Shown here piece after piece: positions 25,255-34,433 of a DNA stretch of 64,000 bases (the first letter of the stretch is position 1; the number at the start of each line of letters is the position of its first letter). A program made the position numbers and the translations under genes. The DNA comes from TMED-70 sp036164085. GTDB taxonomy: Bacteria; Chloroflexota; Dehalococcoidia; Lucifugimonadales; Lucifugimonadaceae. The notes below the pieces were generated by a model. The model was not told where the DNA came from. It was given only the letters and a program-made list of their open reading frames with translations, and did no database searches. The stretch is from assembly GCA_036164085.1 (NCBI GenBank), contig JAYZJV010000021.1:1-64000 (forward strand). Reading direction: 5' to 3'.

Positions 25255-26220
25255 ATGAAGTTATTCATAATCTTATTATTTTCTATATTTCTTATAGGTT
25301 GTGGAAATAATGAAAGCAGGGGAGAAGTTACATTGGCTTTGGATTGGTACCCTAATTCAAATCATGCAGGAATATATTCTGCTATAGATGAAGGTTTTTT
25401 TAAAGAGGAAAATATAGATTTAGAAGTTTATACTCCTTCTGATCCGACTGCAATTATCTCAGCTGTTGCTTCAGGGAGAGATGATTTTGGGTTATCTTAC
25501 CATCCTGATATTTTACAAGCACAATCAGCTGGTTTAGATATAGTTTCCATACTTAGCATATCTCAGCATCCCCTAAATTCAATAATGACTCTTAAAAGCC
25601 AAAACATTAAGCAACCAAAGGATCTTAATGGAAAAGTTATAGGATATCCAGGAATTCCATCAAACAAAGCTATGCTAAAAACTGTCCTAGGTACTCAGGA
25701 GATTAACATAAATGATGTTGAAACAGTAGATGTTGGATTTGAATTGGTTAAAGCTTTAGTTTCAGGATCAGTTGATGCAATAATAGGCGCTTATTGGACA
25801 CACGAATCTATTGTAATGGAATTACAAGGATATGATATTGAAATCATGAAATTAGAAGAATGGGGAGTTCCTGATTATTATGAGTTGATTTTAATAACAA
25901 ATAAAAAATTTCTTGAAGAAAATGAGCAAGAAGTAGAAAAAGTGGTTAACTCCTTTAAGAAGGGTTATGAATTTGCAATAAAAAATCCTGAAAGATCTAT
26001 AAGTAGCCTTATAAAAATTGCTGGTGAAGAAATTGTAGAAGAAGAGGTTGAAAGGAAAGGGATTCAGTTATTGATTCCAGTTTGGCAATCAAATGGGAAA
26101 GAGTTTGGTTATCAGGAAAAGTCAAAGTGGAAAGAAACTTATGATTGGATGTATGAGAATAATTTTCTAGACAAAGAATTAGAAATAGAAAATTTATATT
26201 ATACAAAATACTCTAATTAA
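25255..26220 (+). CDS. thiY: Thiamin-precursor binding lipoprotein (NMT1/THI5-like)
   Basis: The 321-aa substrate-binding protein carries a signal with lipobox FLIGC (Cys16). The mature protein opens with VTLALDWYPNSNHAGIYSA, the hallmark of the NMT1/THI5/ThiY group, followed by GFFKEENIDLEVYTPSDPTA and a GRDDFGLSYHPDIL segment. ThiY proteins bind formylaminopyrimidine or a related hydroxymethylpyrimidine precursor of thiamin. With the TPP riboswitch and thiD nearby, salvage of a pyrimidine moiety is likely. The exact ligand cannot be read from the sequence. Its stop codon interlocks with that of the convergent SMP-30 gene (shared TTAA). Confidence 0.88.
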   Translation: MKLFIILLFSIFLIGCGNNESRGEVTLALDWYPNSNHAGIYSAIDEGFFKEENIDLEVYTPSDPTAIISAVASGRDDFGLSYHPDILQAQSAGLDIVSILSISQHPLNSIMTLKSQNIKQPKDLNGKVIGYPGIPSNKAMLKTVLGTQEININDVETVDVGFELVKALVSGSVDAIIGAYWTHESIVMELQGYDIEIMKLEEWGVPDYYELILITNKKFLEENEQEVEKVVNSFKKGYEFAIKNPERSISSLIKIAGEEIVEEEVERKGIQLLIPVWQSNGKEFGYQEKSKWKETYDWMYENNFLDKELEIENLYYTKYSN

Positions 26221-27098
26221 TTGGGGTAAATCAATATTCCTTCGAGCTCAGTTTTTGCTACTAAAAGGTGCCCTTCTATACTTGTTACATATATTTTGTT
26301 TTCAACAATTGTACAATTTGTAGGCCTTTGACAAGGAGTTTCATGCCGTTCAATAATTTTCCCATTTTTATCAAAAATTGTTATATTCCCTTTAGGTCCA
26401 GATATTTCCCATCCTGTAGCTGCTACTATATAGTTTTCTTTGGAAATTGGATCTTTAGCTAAAGTCATTCCATCAATCCCCCTATGGGGGCCAAAGTCAT
26501 GCAGTGTTTTCATGTCAGATAATTTTCCATCTATATTAACCTTATAAGATCTTAGTTCTCTTTCATGATCAGCTCTATAATCTGATTGAGCAACGTATAA
26601 TATGTCCTCTTCTTCATTGAATAGGAGCCCGTTAGGCATTGAAGTATCAAAAGTCCTTCTAAATGATTTATAAGTCCCGTCTTCTTGTTTTTTAGCAGAA
26701 ATTATAGCTGAGAAATTTAGCCCTAGATCTGGATTGATGTCTCCAACTCTATCTGAAAAATATATTTCTCCTTTTTTGTTTATTGCTAAATCATTTGGAC
26801 TATTTATAGCAATACCATCTAATTGATCAACTATTGTGTCCTTTGAGCCATCCATATTATATCTTGCGATCCTTCTTCGGCCTCCTTCACAGGCAAATAA
26901 TTCACCATTGACATTGAAATTCAATCCATTAGCTTGTCCAGTGTCTTTAAATACCTCTTCAGTAATATTATTTTTTTTGTTGTATGAAAGTATTCGATTG
27001 TTAGCAATATTAGAGAATAATAATTTTTCTCCATCCCAACAAGGACCTTCTGTTATAGTTCCTAAATTTGGTATTACATTCTTAAATTTCCAAGACAA
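26217..27098 (-). CDS. SMP-30/gluconolactonase/LRE-like protein
   Basis: A 293-aa six-bladed beta-propeller of the SMP-30/gluconolactonase family, probably a cytosolic calcium- or zinc-dependent sugar lactonase. The likely metal ligands are Glu in TEGPCWD (about residue 17), Asn in INSPNDLAI, Asn in SMPNGLLF and Asp in GIDGMTL. The start is TTG at 27098, with AGAGG 5 nt before it, because no ATG is available at the conserved N-terminus. A lactonase would fit upstream of the sugar-acid dehydratase-type enolases at 31-38 kb, but that link is inference. Confidence 0.85.
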   Translation of the reverse strand: MSWKFKNVIPNLGTITEGPCWDGEKLLFSNIANNRILSYNKKNNITEEVFKDTGQANGLNFNVNGELFACEGGRRRIARYNMDGSKDTIVDQLDGIAINSPNDLAINKKGEIYFSDRVGDINPDLGLNFSAIISAKKQEDGTYKSFRRTFDTSMPNGLLFNEEEDILYVAQSDYRADHERELRSYKVNIDGKLSDMKTLHDFGPHRGIDGMTLAKDPISKENYIVAATGWEISGPKGNITIFDKNGKIIERHETPCQRPTNCTIVENKIYVTSIEGHLLVAKTELEGILIYPN

Positions 27099-27158
27099 AT
27101 TAACCTCTGCTAGAATATTATTTAATACTATTTATAACTCATTTTGAACAAAAAAAAC

Positions 27159-27968
27159 ATGAAGCCAGATGGAAAAATTTTACCAATATGTATGACTATT
27201 GCAGGATCTGATTCTGGAGGAGGTGCAGGAATTCAAGCAGATCTTAAGACTTTTGCTGCTTTAAAATGCTATGGTGTTTCAGTAGTAACTTCAGTGACTG
27301 CACAAAATACTAAAGGAGTTGACGACATTCACATAGTTCCTAATCAGGTTGTAGAGAATCAAATTAAATCAATAAAAAACGACATGAAATTTTCTGCAGT
27401 AAAAACTGGGATGATTCCTGAAAAAATGATGGTAGAATCCATAGTATCTTGTCTTTCATCGGAAAAAAAATTAAATTTGGTAGTTGATCCTGTTATAGTT
27501 GCAACTTCTGGTGATAAATTAGTATCTGAAGAGTCGATAGAAGCTATAAAAAAAATGTTATTTCCTATAGCTAAGATAGTTACTCCTAATTTAGCAGAGG
27601 CAGAAGTTATAGTAAAAAAAAGTATCACCACAAAAAATGATTTAAAAGATGCCTGCAAAAAGATTGTGGATTTAGGCACGAATTCTGTAGTTATAAAAGG
27701 AGGGCATTTTTTTGAATCAAATTACTCTGAAGACACCTTATTTGATGGTAAAGATTTTTTTTATTTCACTACAAAAAGAATTGAGACAACGTCGACTCAC
27801 GGTACTGGTTGCACTTTTTCATCAGCAATAGCATCTCATTTAGCACTTGGTTTTGACTTGGTAAATTCTGTTGATAAAGCAAAGCTGTATGTTACCGAAT
27901 CAATAAATAATGCTTATAAAATAGGTCATGGAAATGGGCCTTTAAACCATTTTTACCAAACGCTATAA
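27159..27968 (+). CDS. thiD: Hydroxymethylpyrimidine / phosphomethylpyrimidine kinase
   Basis: Phosphorylates HMP and HMP-P to the diphosphate that is joined to the thiazole in thiamin synthesis. The N-terminal TIAGSDSGGGAGIQADLKTF is the ThiD signature, and HGTGCTFSSAIASHLALG holds the catalytic Cys/Gly-rich anion hole of the ribokinase-like fold. The ATG at 27159 gives 269 aa. An in-frame TTG at 27144 would add five residues. Neither has a ribosome binding site. The location next to the TPP-controlled transporter suggests that imported pyrimidine is used here. The 3' end overlaps the convergent SDR gene by 16 nt. Confidence 0.94.
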   Translation: MKPDGKILPICMTIAGSDSGGGAGIQADLKTFAALKCYGVSVVTSVTAQNTKGVDDIHIVPNQVVENQIKSIKNDMKFSAVKTGMIPEKMMVESIVSCLSSEKKLNLVVDPVIVATSGDKLVSEESIEAIKKMLFPIAKIVTPNLAEAEVIVKKSITTKNDLKDACKKIVDLGTNSVVIKGGHFFESNYSEDTLFDGKDFFYFTTKRIETTSTHGTGCTFSSAIASHLALGFDLVNSVDKAKLYVTESINNAYKIGHGNGPLNHFYQTL

Positions 27969-28714
27969 CCTCCATCAACAGCAATAGATACTCCAGTCAC
28001 AAAATCAGATAAACCACTTGATAAAAAAACAGATGTCCCTGCAAGATCTTTTGGGACTCCCCATCTTTCTGCAGGAGTTCTTTCAACTATCATTGCATAT
28101 CTATCGGGAAATTTTGTCTTAAAATCATTAGTCATATCAGTAACAATCCAACCAGGCAAAATACAGTTAACTTGAACATTATATTTTGCCCATGCAACTG
28201 CACAACTTTTTGTATATTGGACTACACCACCTTTACTTGCTGCATATGCTGAAGCATAACCTGTCCCAAAAATTGACATCATTGACCCAATATTAATTAT
28301 TTTTCCTGCCCCAGTTTCTTTCATATGAGGAAAAACTTTTGAAGTAATATGATGAATTGAATTTAAGTTTGTGTCAACTACATCGTTCCAATCAGTCTTT
28401 GATAATAAATGAGGTTCATCGCTTCTTCTATTTATACCTGCATTATTTACCAATATATCTATACTCCCAAATTTTTCTTTTACAAAATCAACTGTTTTTT
28501 CAATTGAATTATTATCATTTACGTCTAAAATTGCAGAATCATTATTTGGATTAATTTTTTTAAGTTTTTCTAATGCGAGAGAGTTTTTCTTTTCATTTCT
28601 TGCAGCAATAACAACGGTGGCACCTTGTTCTGCTAAACCTTCTGAAATGCCTAATCCTATACCTCCGTTACCTCCTGTAACAACAGCGATTTTACCTTCA
28701 AGTAGATTTTCCAT
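27953..28714 (-). CDS. Short-chain dehydrogenase/reductase (2-deoxygluconate / 3-oxoacyl reductase-like)
   Basis: A 253-aa classical SDR. The cofactor motif TGGNGGIGLG lies at residues 13-22, NNAG at about 90-93, and the catalytic Tyr and Lys in YAASKGG at about 158-163, with the preceding Ser in NIGSMMS. The IPGW and sequence ends resemble KduD/gluconate 5-dehydrogenase-like enzymes of the sugar-acid group, but specificity is unknown. It overlaps the thiD 3' end by 16 nt on the opposite strand and precedes the end of a small unknown gene's operon by 30 nt. Confidence 0.85.
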   Translation of the reverse strand: MENLLEGKIAVVTGGNGGIGLGISEGLAEQGATVVIAARNEKKNSLALEKLKKINPNNDSAILDVNDNNSIEKTVDFVKEKFGSIDILVNNAGINRRSDEPHLLSKTDWNDVVDTNLNSIHHITSKVFPHMKETGAGKIINIGSMMSIFGTGYASAYAASKGGVVQYTKSCAVAWAKYNVQVNCILPGWIVTDMTNDFKTKFPDRYAMIVERTPAERWGVPKDLAGTSVFLSSGLSDFVTGVSIAVDGGYSVW

Positions 28715-28744
28715 AACTTTACTCCAAAAAAATGATTTAATTTA

Positions 28745-29062
28745 TCATAGGTTTAAATCTATTTTTTTTTCAATAGTTTTTTCTTCATAAGTTTCGTTAT
28801 ATTTATAAATAATACGAATATATAATTCACCTTTTTTTCTAATAACTTTAGAATTTTCAGGGTCTATATTTAGATCATTATTAAAATCTTCAGGATTGAA
28901 CAAAACTAAATTTTTTTTAGAAGGATTTAAATTTTCTTCCTCTAATTTACCAGATATAAATTGTAACAAATCATGTTCTGTAATTTTCCAATTGATATTT
29001 TCTTCAAGAAAATCAATTGCTTCATCTAAAATATTTTCAATTTGGTTCAAACTTTTACTCAT
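28745..29062 (-). CDS. Small unknown protein in the mocA-xdhC operon
   Basis: I do not recognise this 105-aa acidic protein. It is rich in Glu, Asn, Lys and Ile with a helical N-terminal half (NQIENILDEAIDFLEE) and a C-terminal half of alternating strand-like residues. No signal peptide or Cys motif is present. The start overlaps the end of the MocA-like gene by 8 nt, so it is translated together with it, and the frame is well conserved in codon style with its neighbours. A role as a small subunit or chaperone connected with molybdenum enzymes is only a guess from position. Confidence 0.6.
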   Translation of the reverse strand: MSKSLNQIENILDEAIDFLEENINWKITEHDLLQFISGKLEEENLNPSKKNLVLFNPEDFNNDLNIDPENSKVIRKKGELYIRIIYKYNETYEEKTIEKKIDLNL

Positions 29063-29660
29063 TTTCTAAAGAATATGAAATAGCTTCTTCGTATATTTCT
29101 TTTGTATTTAAGTCTAGATGTGTCCATTTATTATTCATATTTACAGTATTTACTAAGTTATTATTTTTTCTAAAAACATCTTTAAGGCCGTTTTTATAAT
29201 TGTTAATTGTTAATATTTCGTTGAAAACTTTTTTGTTTAATATAATAGGATGGCCTCTTTTGCCATTATAAACAGGAGCAGTAATCGTAGATTTTTTAGC
29301 TATATGGTTAGTAATAATTTCTTTTATAAACCAAGTAGGCCTAGGCTGATCAACGCTAATTAAAATTATATTTTCTGCGTCATTTTCTATATCTTTCAGA
29401 CCTTCAATTATTGAAGTAGACTTTCCATCTTTGTAATTTTTATTGAAAATTACATTTACTTCATCAATCTGTGTATAGGGTAAAATTTTTTCTTTTTCAT
29501 GGCCTAAAACTAAATTGATTTTTTTAATTCCAATTCCTATTAAAATTTCTAATTGATATTCAATTAATTTTTTACCATGCCAATCCAATAAGGCTTTTGA
29601 ACTTCCCATTCTTGAAGACAGCCCAGCTGCAAGAAGTATGGCATAAAAATTATTATTCAT
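29055..29660 (-). CDS. MobA/MocA-like nucleotidyltransferase
   Basis: A 201-aa NTP-transferase whose N-terminal LAAGLSSRMGSSK (residues 10-22) is the nucleotide-binding loop of the MobA/MocA family. The metal-binding ISVDQPRP (about 98-105) and the GKRGHPIILNK segment follow. MocA-type enzymes add CMP to molybdopterin for xanthine-dehydrogenase-family enzymes. A molybdopterin cytidylyltransferase role is likely because xdhC lies immediately upstream (4 nt gap). MobA activity (GMP) or a nucleotide-sugar enzyme is possible but fits the context less well. Confidence 0.8.
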   Translation of the reverse strand: MNNNFYAILLAAGLSSRMGSSKALLDWHGKKLIEYQLEILIGIGIKKINLVLGHEKEKILPYTQIDEVNVIFNKNYKDGKSTSIIEGLKDIENDAENIILISVDQPRPTWFIKEIITNHIAKKSTITAPVYNGKRGHPIILNKKVFNEILTINNYKNGLKDVFRKNNNLVNTVNMNNKWTHLDLNTKEIYEEAISYSLENE

Positions 29661-29664
29661 GGAT

Positions 29665-30792
29665 CTAATTTTTTATTTCAGATGATTTTGATATTTTAGA
29701 TCTAATTTTGTCAACATATTTTGTTTCAAGCATCATTGAATTTCCATTTCCACCTAATCTAAATGCTAGAACCTCAGATATGATAGATATGGCAATTTCT
29801 TCTGGAGTTCTGGCTCCAATATTCATTCCTACAGGTGCTCTTAATTTATTGAAAGAGTCTTCATCTATTCCTTCTGAAAGGAGTTTTTCCAATATAAGTA
29901 TAGTTTTTCTTTTTGAACCTAATAATCCAACATAGGATGCCTCTGTACTTAAAGCTGCTTTTGTTGCAGTATCATCTTGTCTGTGTCCTCTCGTAGCAAT
30001 AATAATAAATGTGTTGGCATTTATATCAAATTGATCAAAACCTTCACCATAACTTGCAACCTTAACATCATCTGCTTCTGGGAACCTTTCTTTATTTGCA
30101 AATTCATCTCTGTCGTCAAATATATTCAATTCAAATCCCAAAGGTTTTGCTAAATTAGCAATTGCTTTAGAAACGTGTCCCCCTCCAGCAATAAGAAGCT
30201 TTGGAGGAGTAGTAAATGCTTCTATATAAAATAATCTTTCATCAATCTTTAATGTTTTGTTTTTACCTAAAGCCAAAAGTTCTCTTGATTCTTTGACTAA
30301 TTTTTCATCAACTTTTTCAGAAATTAAATCTCCCGATTTTGATCCATCTTCACGTATTAATATTTTTTTACTTATTTCTTCAATTTTGTTTGATTCTAAA
30401 ACCTGAACAAGTGCTACAGGTTTGTCTCCGTTGTAGGCTTTATTTATTTCATCTAAGAAAAATTCAAATTCCAGTTTGTTATCTATTGGATCAATCATAA
30501 AATGCATTGTCCCACCACAAACTAATCCGTCTCTGGCTGCTAAATCTTCATTTAATTCATATGGTTTAACTTCCGCTGATTCTTCTCTTTTAATTTTTTC
30601 ACTTGAGGCAAACCAAATATCTCCTTCAACGCATCCTCCTCCTAATGTTCCTACTCCGGATCCATCTTCTCTGACAAGTAATTTTGCTCCAGGCTTTTGA
30701 GGCGTTGAACCTTGTGTTCTTGTTACTGTTGAAATAACAAACTTTCTATTATTTTTTATTTCATTTATGGCTGCGTCAAAAACGTCTTTCAT
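29665..30792 (-). CDS. xdhC: XdhC/CoxI family molybdenum hydroxylase maturation factor
   Basis: The 375-aa protein has both parts of the XdhC family. The N-terminal XdhC_CoxI domain has STVTRTQGSTPQKPGAKLL and the Cys-containing GLVCGGTMHFMIDP near residue 90-105. The C-terminal Rossmann-like domain shows LLIAGGGHVSKAIANLA near 205-220. XdhC proteins bind molybdenum cofactor, help sulfurate it and insert it into xanthine-dehydrogenase or CO-dehydrogenase type enzymes. No such hydroxylase is in the window, so its clients must be elsewhere in the genome. It heads an operon with the MocA-like gene and a 105-aa gene. Confidence 0.9.
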   Translation of the reverse strand: MKDVFDAAINEIKNNRKFVISTVTRTQGSTPQKPGAKLLVREDGSGVGTLGGGCVEGDIWFASSEKIKREESAEVKPYELNEDLAARDGLVCGGTMHFMIDPIDNKLEFEFFLDEINKAYNGDKPVALVQVLESNKIEEISKKILIREDGSKSGDLISEKVDEKLVKESRELLALGKNKTLKIDERLFYIEAFTTPPKLLIAGGGHVSKAIANLAKPLGFELNIFDDRDEFANKERFPEADDVKVASYGEGFDQFDINANTFIIIATRGHRQDDTATKAALSTEASYVGLLGSKRKTILILEKLLSEGIDEDSFNKLRAPVGMNIGARTPEEIAISIISEVLAFRLGGNGNSMMLETKYVDKIRSKISKSSEIKN

Positions 30793-30837
30793 TAGAAATC
30801 TCCATCATTCTTATACTAATTATATAATCAGAAGTAA

Positions 30838-31935
30838 TTAAACTCTATAAGGCTCTAAATCTTTCCATTTAGGATTTAGACCAAAACCTGGTAGATCAGG
30901 AGCATAAACGTATCCATCCTTTAAAACTAATTCGTTCTCCCATATTTTTCCATGCATAGGATTAACTGTATCTCTATAATATTCAAGAATTAATCCGTTT
31001 GGAATTGCTGATACAAGATGAATATGAACTTCCTGTGCCCCATGAGGTGCAATATCTAAATCATTACTTTGAGCTAGAGCACATACTTTCATGAACTCAG
31101 TAACTCCTCCAAGTATAAGACAATCTGGTTGCAAAATATCAACAGCTCTGTGATTTATCATATCTCTAAATCCGTATCTAGTATATTCATTTTCACCAGC
31201 TGCTACTGGAATAGAAGTTGATCGAGTAATTTCAGCTTGTCCTATATAATCATCAGGTTCCACAGGTTCTTCAAACCAAAATAAATCATATTGTTCTGCT
31301 TTTCTCGCAAATTCTATTGCTTGATAGTGTCTATATGCATTATTTGCATCAACCATTAATTTCACATCATTTCCTATTACTTCTCTGCAAACTTTAACTC
31401 TCTCAATATCTTCATTTATCGACAAAGCTCCTACTTTGATTTTTACTGATTTAGCTCCCATATTTACGTTATCTTCCATTTCAGTTGCCAATTCTTTTAG
31501 GCCTTTCCCTTTTTCGTAATATCCCCCTGCAATATATGTATCAACTTTGTTTGTGAAACCGCCTAGTAATTTATAAACAGGTAAATTTGCTACCTTTCCT
31601 TTTATATCCCATAAAGCAATATCTATTCCTGAGATAACTCTAGTTGTAATGCCTCTTCTTCCAACTAATTTAGGACGCCACATTTCATGCCAAATCCTTT
31701 CATTATCTAAAGGATTCAATCCAATTATTCCTTTCTTGAAATGATCAACAAGTTCTCTGGCAACAGTAGGGCTAACATCTATCCCAGCAGAAATTCCTAT
31801 TCCTGTAATTTCAGGCTGGTCTGTTTCTATTTCAATGATATTTAAAACATTATGTGTGTATGTATATAGTCCATTTGTTATAGGAATTGATCTTTCCCAT
31901 CTATATATTTTTAAATTAACATCTGTTATTTTCAT
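30838..31935 (-). CDS. Enolase-superfamily enzyme, mandelate racemase subgroup
   Basis: The 365-aa protein keeps every canonical residue of the mandelate racemase subgroup: the KIK pair on strand 2 (VKIKVG), metal ligands in MVDANN, FEEP and AGENEY, the Asp in the strand-6 segment VDILQPDCLILGG, and the catalytic His in APHGAQ. These enzymes abstract the alpha-proton of a carboxylate, often dehydrating sugar acids such as rhamnonate or galactarate. The ATG at 31935 is chosen because GGGG lies 8 nt before it; the GTG at 31944 would sit on that sequence. It is separate from the three-enolase cassette at 34-38 kb. Confidence 0.92.
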   Translation of the reverse strand: MKITDVNLKIYRWERSIPITNGLYTYTHNVLNIIEIETDQPEITGIGISAGIDVSPTVARELVDHFKKGIIGLNPLDNERIWHEMWRPKLVGRRGITTRVISGIDIALWDIKGKVANLPVYKLLGGFTNKVDTYIAGGYYEKGKGLKELATEMEDNVNMGAKSVKIKVGALSINEDIERVKVCREVIGNDVKLMVDANNAYRHYQAIEFARKAEQYDLFWFEEPVEPDDYIGQAEITRSTSIPVAAGENEYTRYGFRDMINHRAVDILQPDCLILGGVTEFMKVCALAQSNDLDIAPHGAQEVHIHLVSAIPNGLILEYYRDTVNPMHGKIWENELVLKDGYVYAPDLPGFGLNPKWKDLEPYRV

Positions 31936-32056
31936 TTTTTTCACCCCAACTAATTTTTATTTATGAAATAATTGTTTTAGAAATTTTAAACCTTTTCTTC
32001 TTCAAGGTAAACTTGTAATATTATTTTCATTGAAGATTGAGAGAAATTAAACCGCA

Positions 32057-32132
<76 letters not shown>

Positions 32133-32149
32133 TATTATAAGGGGGAAAT

Positions 32150-33148
32150 ATGAAAGCAGCTCAAATAACTGGGTATAGAAAAGTAGAAATTAGAGATATT
32201 CCAGATTTAGGAGAATTAGAGGAAGGACACGTAAGATTTAAGACTGATTGTATTTCTATATGTGGTTCCGATATTCATAGTGCGTTTGATAAAGTAATTC
32301 CTGAAGAAGATTATCCGTTGCCACCAGGGATGCCTACTCATGAAGTAGCATCAGTAGTTGTTGAATCAAAAGATGAGAGATACCCTGTAGGATCTAGGGC
32401 TATAGTTATCCCTAATTATAGAAAACCAGATGGTAGTCTTGGAACTGGAGGAGCTGTAGAATATATTGACCAAACGCATGAAAAAATTATTAAGTTACCT
32501 GATTGGGGTGAATTAGAAGATTGGTTGATGTTACAACATTCTGGAACTGTTTTATATTCAGCAAAACATTGGGGTAATATTTTCGGAAAAAAAATAGCAG
32601 TTTTAGGGCAAGGGGGAATTGGATTGTCTTTCACAATGTTTGCTTCGAAGCAAGGAGCTGCTGAGGTAGTTGGTATTGATAAACATGATTACAGGCTTGA
32701 AAAAAGTATTTCTTTAGGTGCTACTAAATCTATGAAATTCAAATCACTTGAAGACTTGATTAAACAAACAGAAGAAATTACTAATGGAGAGCTTTTTGAT
32801 GTTGTTGTAGATGCATCGGGAAACAAGGATGGTTTTAACATATGTCTAAACCTATTAAAACCACAAGGAAAATTTATAACATTTAGTATAGTAACTGAAG
32901 ATATGGTTGAGTTTGAACACAGTATAATGTTGAGAAAAAACTTAGATATTCATGCAACTCAAATTGCTACTACCCCTCAACCAATAGCTGAGATTAGAGA
33001 ACTGGTTTCTTTGGCAGAAAGAGGTTGGTGGGATCCCAAATCATTGAAAACTCACGTTTCAGATATTTCTGATTTACAAAAATGTTATGAAGACTATACT
33101 GATCAGAAGAATAATGTTATAAAAAATGTAGTTAGATTTAATCCTTAA
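32150..33148 (+). CDS. Medium-chain alcohol dehydrogenase-like oxidoreductase
   Basis: A 332-aa MDR-superfamily enzyme. The catalytic zinc site is visible as CISICGSDIH (Cys near 38) and the MPTHEVAS segment (His-Glu, with Thr instead of the usual Gly). The NAD-binding AVLGQGGIGLSFTMFA follows near 152-167. The Cys-rich lobe that binds structural zinc is missing; that stretch is PNYRKPDGSLGTGG instead, so only a catalytic zinc is expected. The likely substrate is a polyol or sugar alcohol, from the sugar-acid context. A strong ribosome binding site (AAGGGGG) precedes the ATG. Its stop interlocks with the convergent flavin reductase. Confidence 0.86.
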   Translation: MKAAQITGYRKVEIRDIPDLGELEEGHVRFKTDCISICGSDIHSAFDKVIPEEDYPLPPGMPTHEVASVVVESKDERYPVGSRAIVIPNYRKPDGSLGTGGAVEYIDQTHEKIIKLPDWGELEDWLMLQHSGTVLYSAKHWGNIFGKKIAVLGQGGIGLSFTMFASKQGAAEVVGIDKHDYRLEKSISLGATKSMKFKSLEDLIKQTEEITNGELFDVVVDASGNKDGFNICLNLLKPQGKFITFSIVTEDMVEFEHSIMLRKNLDIHATQIATTPQPIAEIRELVSLAERGWWDPKSLKTHVSDISDLQKCYEDYTDQKNNVIKNVVRFNP

Positions 33149-33840
33149 GATCCAAATCTTTCTGTGTAAAATTCAAAACTAATATTTAATTTAGAAACCA
33201 CTTGCAAGGCTTGTTCAACAAAAGAATCTGAACCACAAATGTAGATTTCATAATCTTCTTGTTTGCTTAAATTGTTAAAACATTGGGTATCAATTCTTTT
33301 ATTTCCTCCAACCCAATCTTTAGTTTTTTCTCTGGTAATGAAAGGGAAATAGTATGAATTTATTTTTTTTTCATTTTCTTTATAATTTACCAACCCGGAA
33401 AAGTTTTTAGACCAATGATATATATAATATTTATCACATTTTTGGTTTAGATACTCTGACATTGATATAAATGGTGCTATTCCTGACCCAGATGCAATAA
33501 AAATAGGAGTTTTATTGTTTTGTAAAATAAATCTTTGTCCTATAGGATTTGAAACTTGAATTATATCTCCTTCACGAGCTGCATCAAAAAAGAAATTAGA
33601 GACTTCACCATTTGGTATTTTTTCAATTAAAAACCCCACAGGGTTGTTTTTAGGAATACTAGCAATTGAGTAAGGTCTGATAGCTTGATATCCATTTTCA
33701 GCAGTAAGGCATATTTCAGAGTATTGACCTGGGATGTGGCCTTTCCAATTTTTTACATCTAAATCAATCCAACAAAGATTATCGTTGATAATTTTTTTAT
33801 TTTTTATAACTGAATAATTGAAATGTTGATAACCTATCAT
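33145..33840 (-). CDS. FAD/NAD(P)-binding ferredoxin-reductase-like protein
   Basis: A 231-aa FNR-superfamily flavoreductase. The FAD-binding RPYSIAS is at about residues 56-62, FIASGSGIAPFISM (NAD(P) binding) at about 110-123, and the C-terminal ICGSDSFVEQAL at about 195-206. No [2Fe-2S] domain is attached. The start is set at 33840 because the ATG overlaps the stop of the upstream molybdoenzyme gene as ATGA, whereas a longer frame would intrude 66 nt into it. It is the last gene of the overlapping enolase cassette and probably passes electrons to or from the molybdoenzyme. Confidence 0.82.
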   Translation of the reverse strand: MIGYQHFNYSVIKNKKIINDNLCWIDLDVKNWKGHIPGQYSEICLTAENGYQAIRPYSIASIPKNNPVGFLIEKIPNGEVSNFFFDAAREGDIIQVSNPIGQRFILQNNKTPIFIASGSGIAPFISMSEYLNQKCDKYYIYHWSKNFSGLVNYKENEKKINSYYFPFITREKTKDWVGGNKRIDTQCFNNLSKQEDYEIYICGSDSFVEQALQVVSKLNISFEFYTERFGS

Positions 33841-34433
33841 TGTCCAGAATATCTTTGTTCTTTCCAAGGATCTCCATACATGTGATAACCGTAATTTTCC
33901 CAAAATCCTGGTTTATCGTTATCAATAAATGTAATTTTATCTACCCATTTTGCAGATTTCCAAAAATATAGATGCGGAACAATTAATCTTATTGGACCTC
34001 CATGTTCAGGGGTTATTTCTTTGTCCTCATATAAATAAGAAATTATTGTATTATCCATTAGTAAGTCCTTTAAAGGTAAATTTGTTGTATATCCAGTAAA
34101 CGAACCTATCATAGTCCAATTTGTAGGAGCTTTTATACTTAATTCATTAAATAAAGTACTGATTTTTACCCCTTTCCATTTCATGTCAAATTTTGTCCAT
34201 CTAGTGACACAATGAATGTCTTTAGTAATTTCTTTTGAAGTTAAGCTTTTTAGATTATCCCAATTGATTTTACACAATACCTCGTCCTCATAAATTATAG
34301 AAAGATTCCAATCTGATAAAGAAATCTTTGGAGTGGGTTCAGCTGATAAAACAGGAAATCTATTTTCTAAATACTGACCTGGAGGGACTCTATCGTTTTT
34401 TTCTTTTTTCCCAAAAAATCCTCTAGTTACCAA
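33837..34433 (-). CDS. Sulfite-oxidase-like molybdopterin oxidoreductase
   Basis: A 198-aa protein of the sulfite oxidase/YedY-YuiH molybdopterin fold. It has the conserved N-terminal RVPPGQYLENRFPVLSAEP, the cysteine that ligates molybdenum in IHCVTRWT (Cys75), the WKGVKI segment, and the C-terminal HGGPIRLIVPHLYFWKSAKWV block typical of YuiH-like proteins. There is no signal peptide or heme domain, so it should be cytosolic and use the reductase encoded next to it. The start is TTG at 34433, overlapping the end of the preceding enolase by 7 nt, with GGGAG 9 nt before. The substrate is unknown; sulfite is not assured. Confidence 0.83.
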   Translation of the reverse strand: MVTRGFFGKKEKNDRVPPGQYLENRFPVLSAEPTPKISLSDWNLSIIYEDEVLCKINWDNLKSLTSKEITKDIHCVTRWTKFDMKWKGVKISTLFNELSIKAPTNWTMIGSFTGYTTNLPLKDLLMDNTIISYLYEDKEITPEHGGPIRLIVPHLYFWKSAKWVDKITFIDNDKPGFWENYGYHMYGDPWKEQRYSGQ

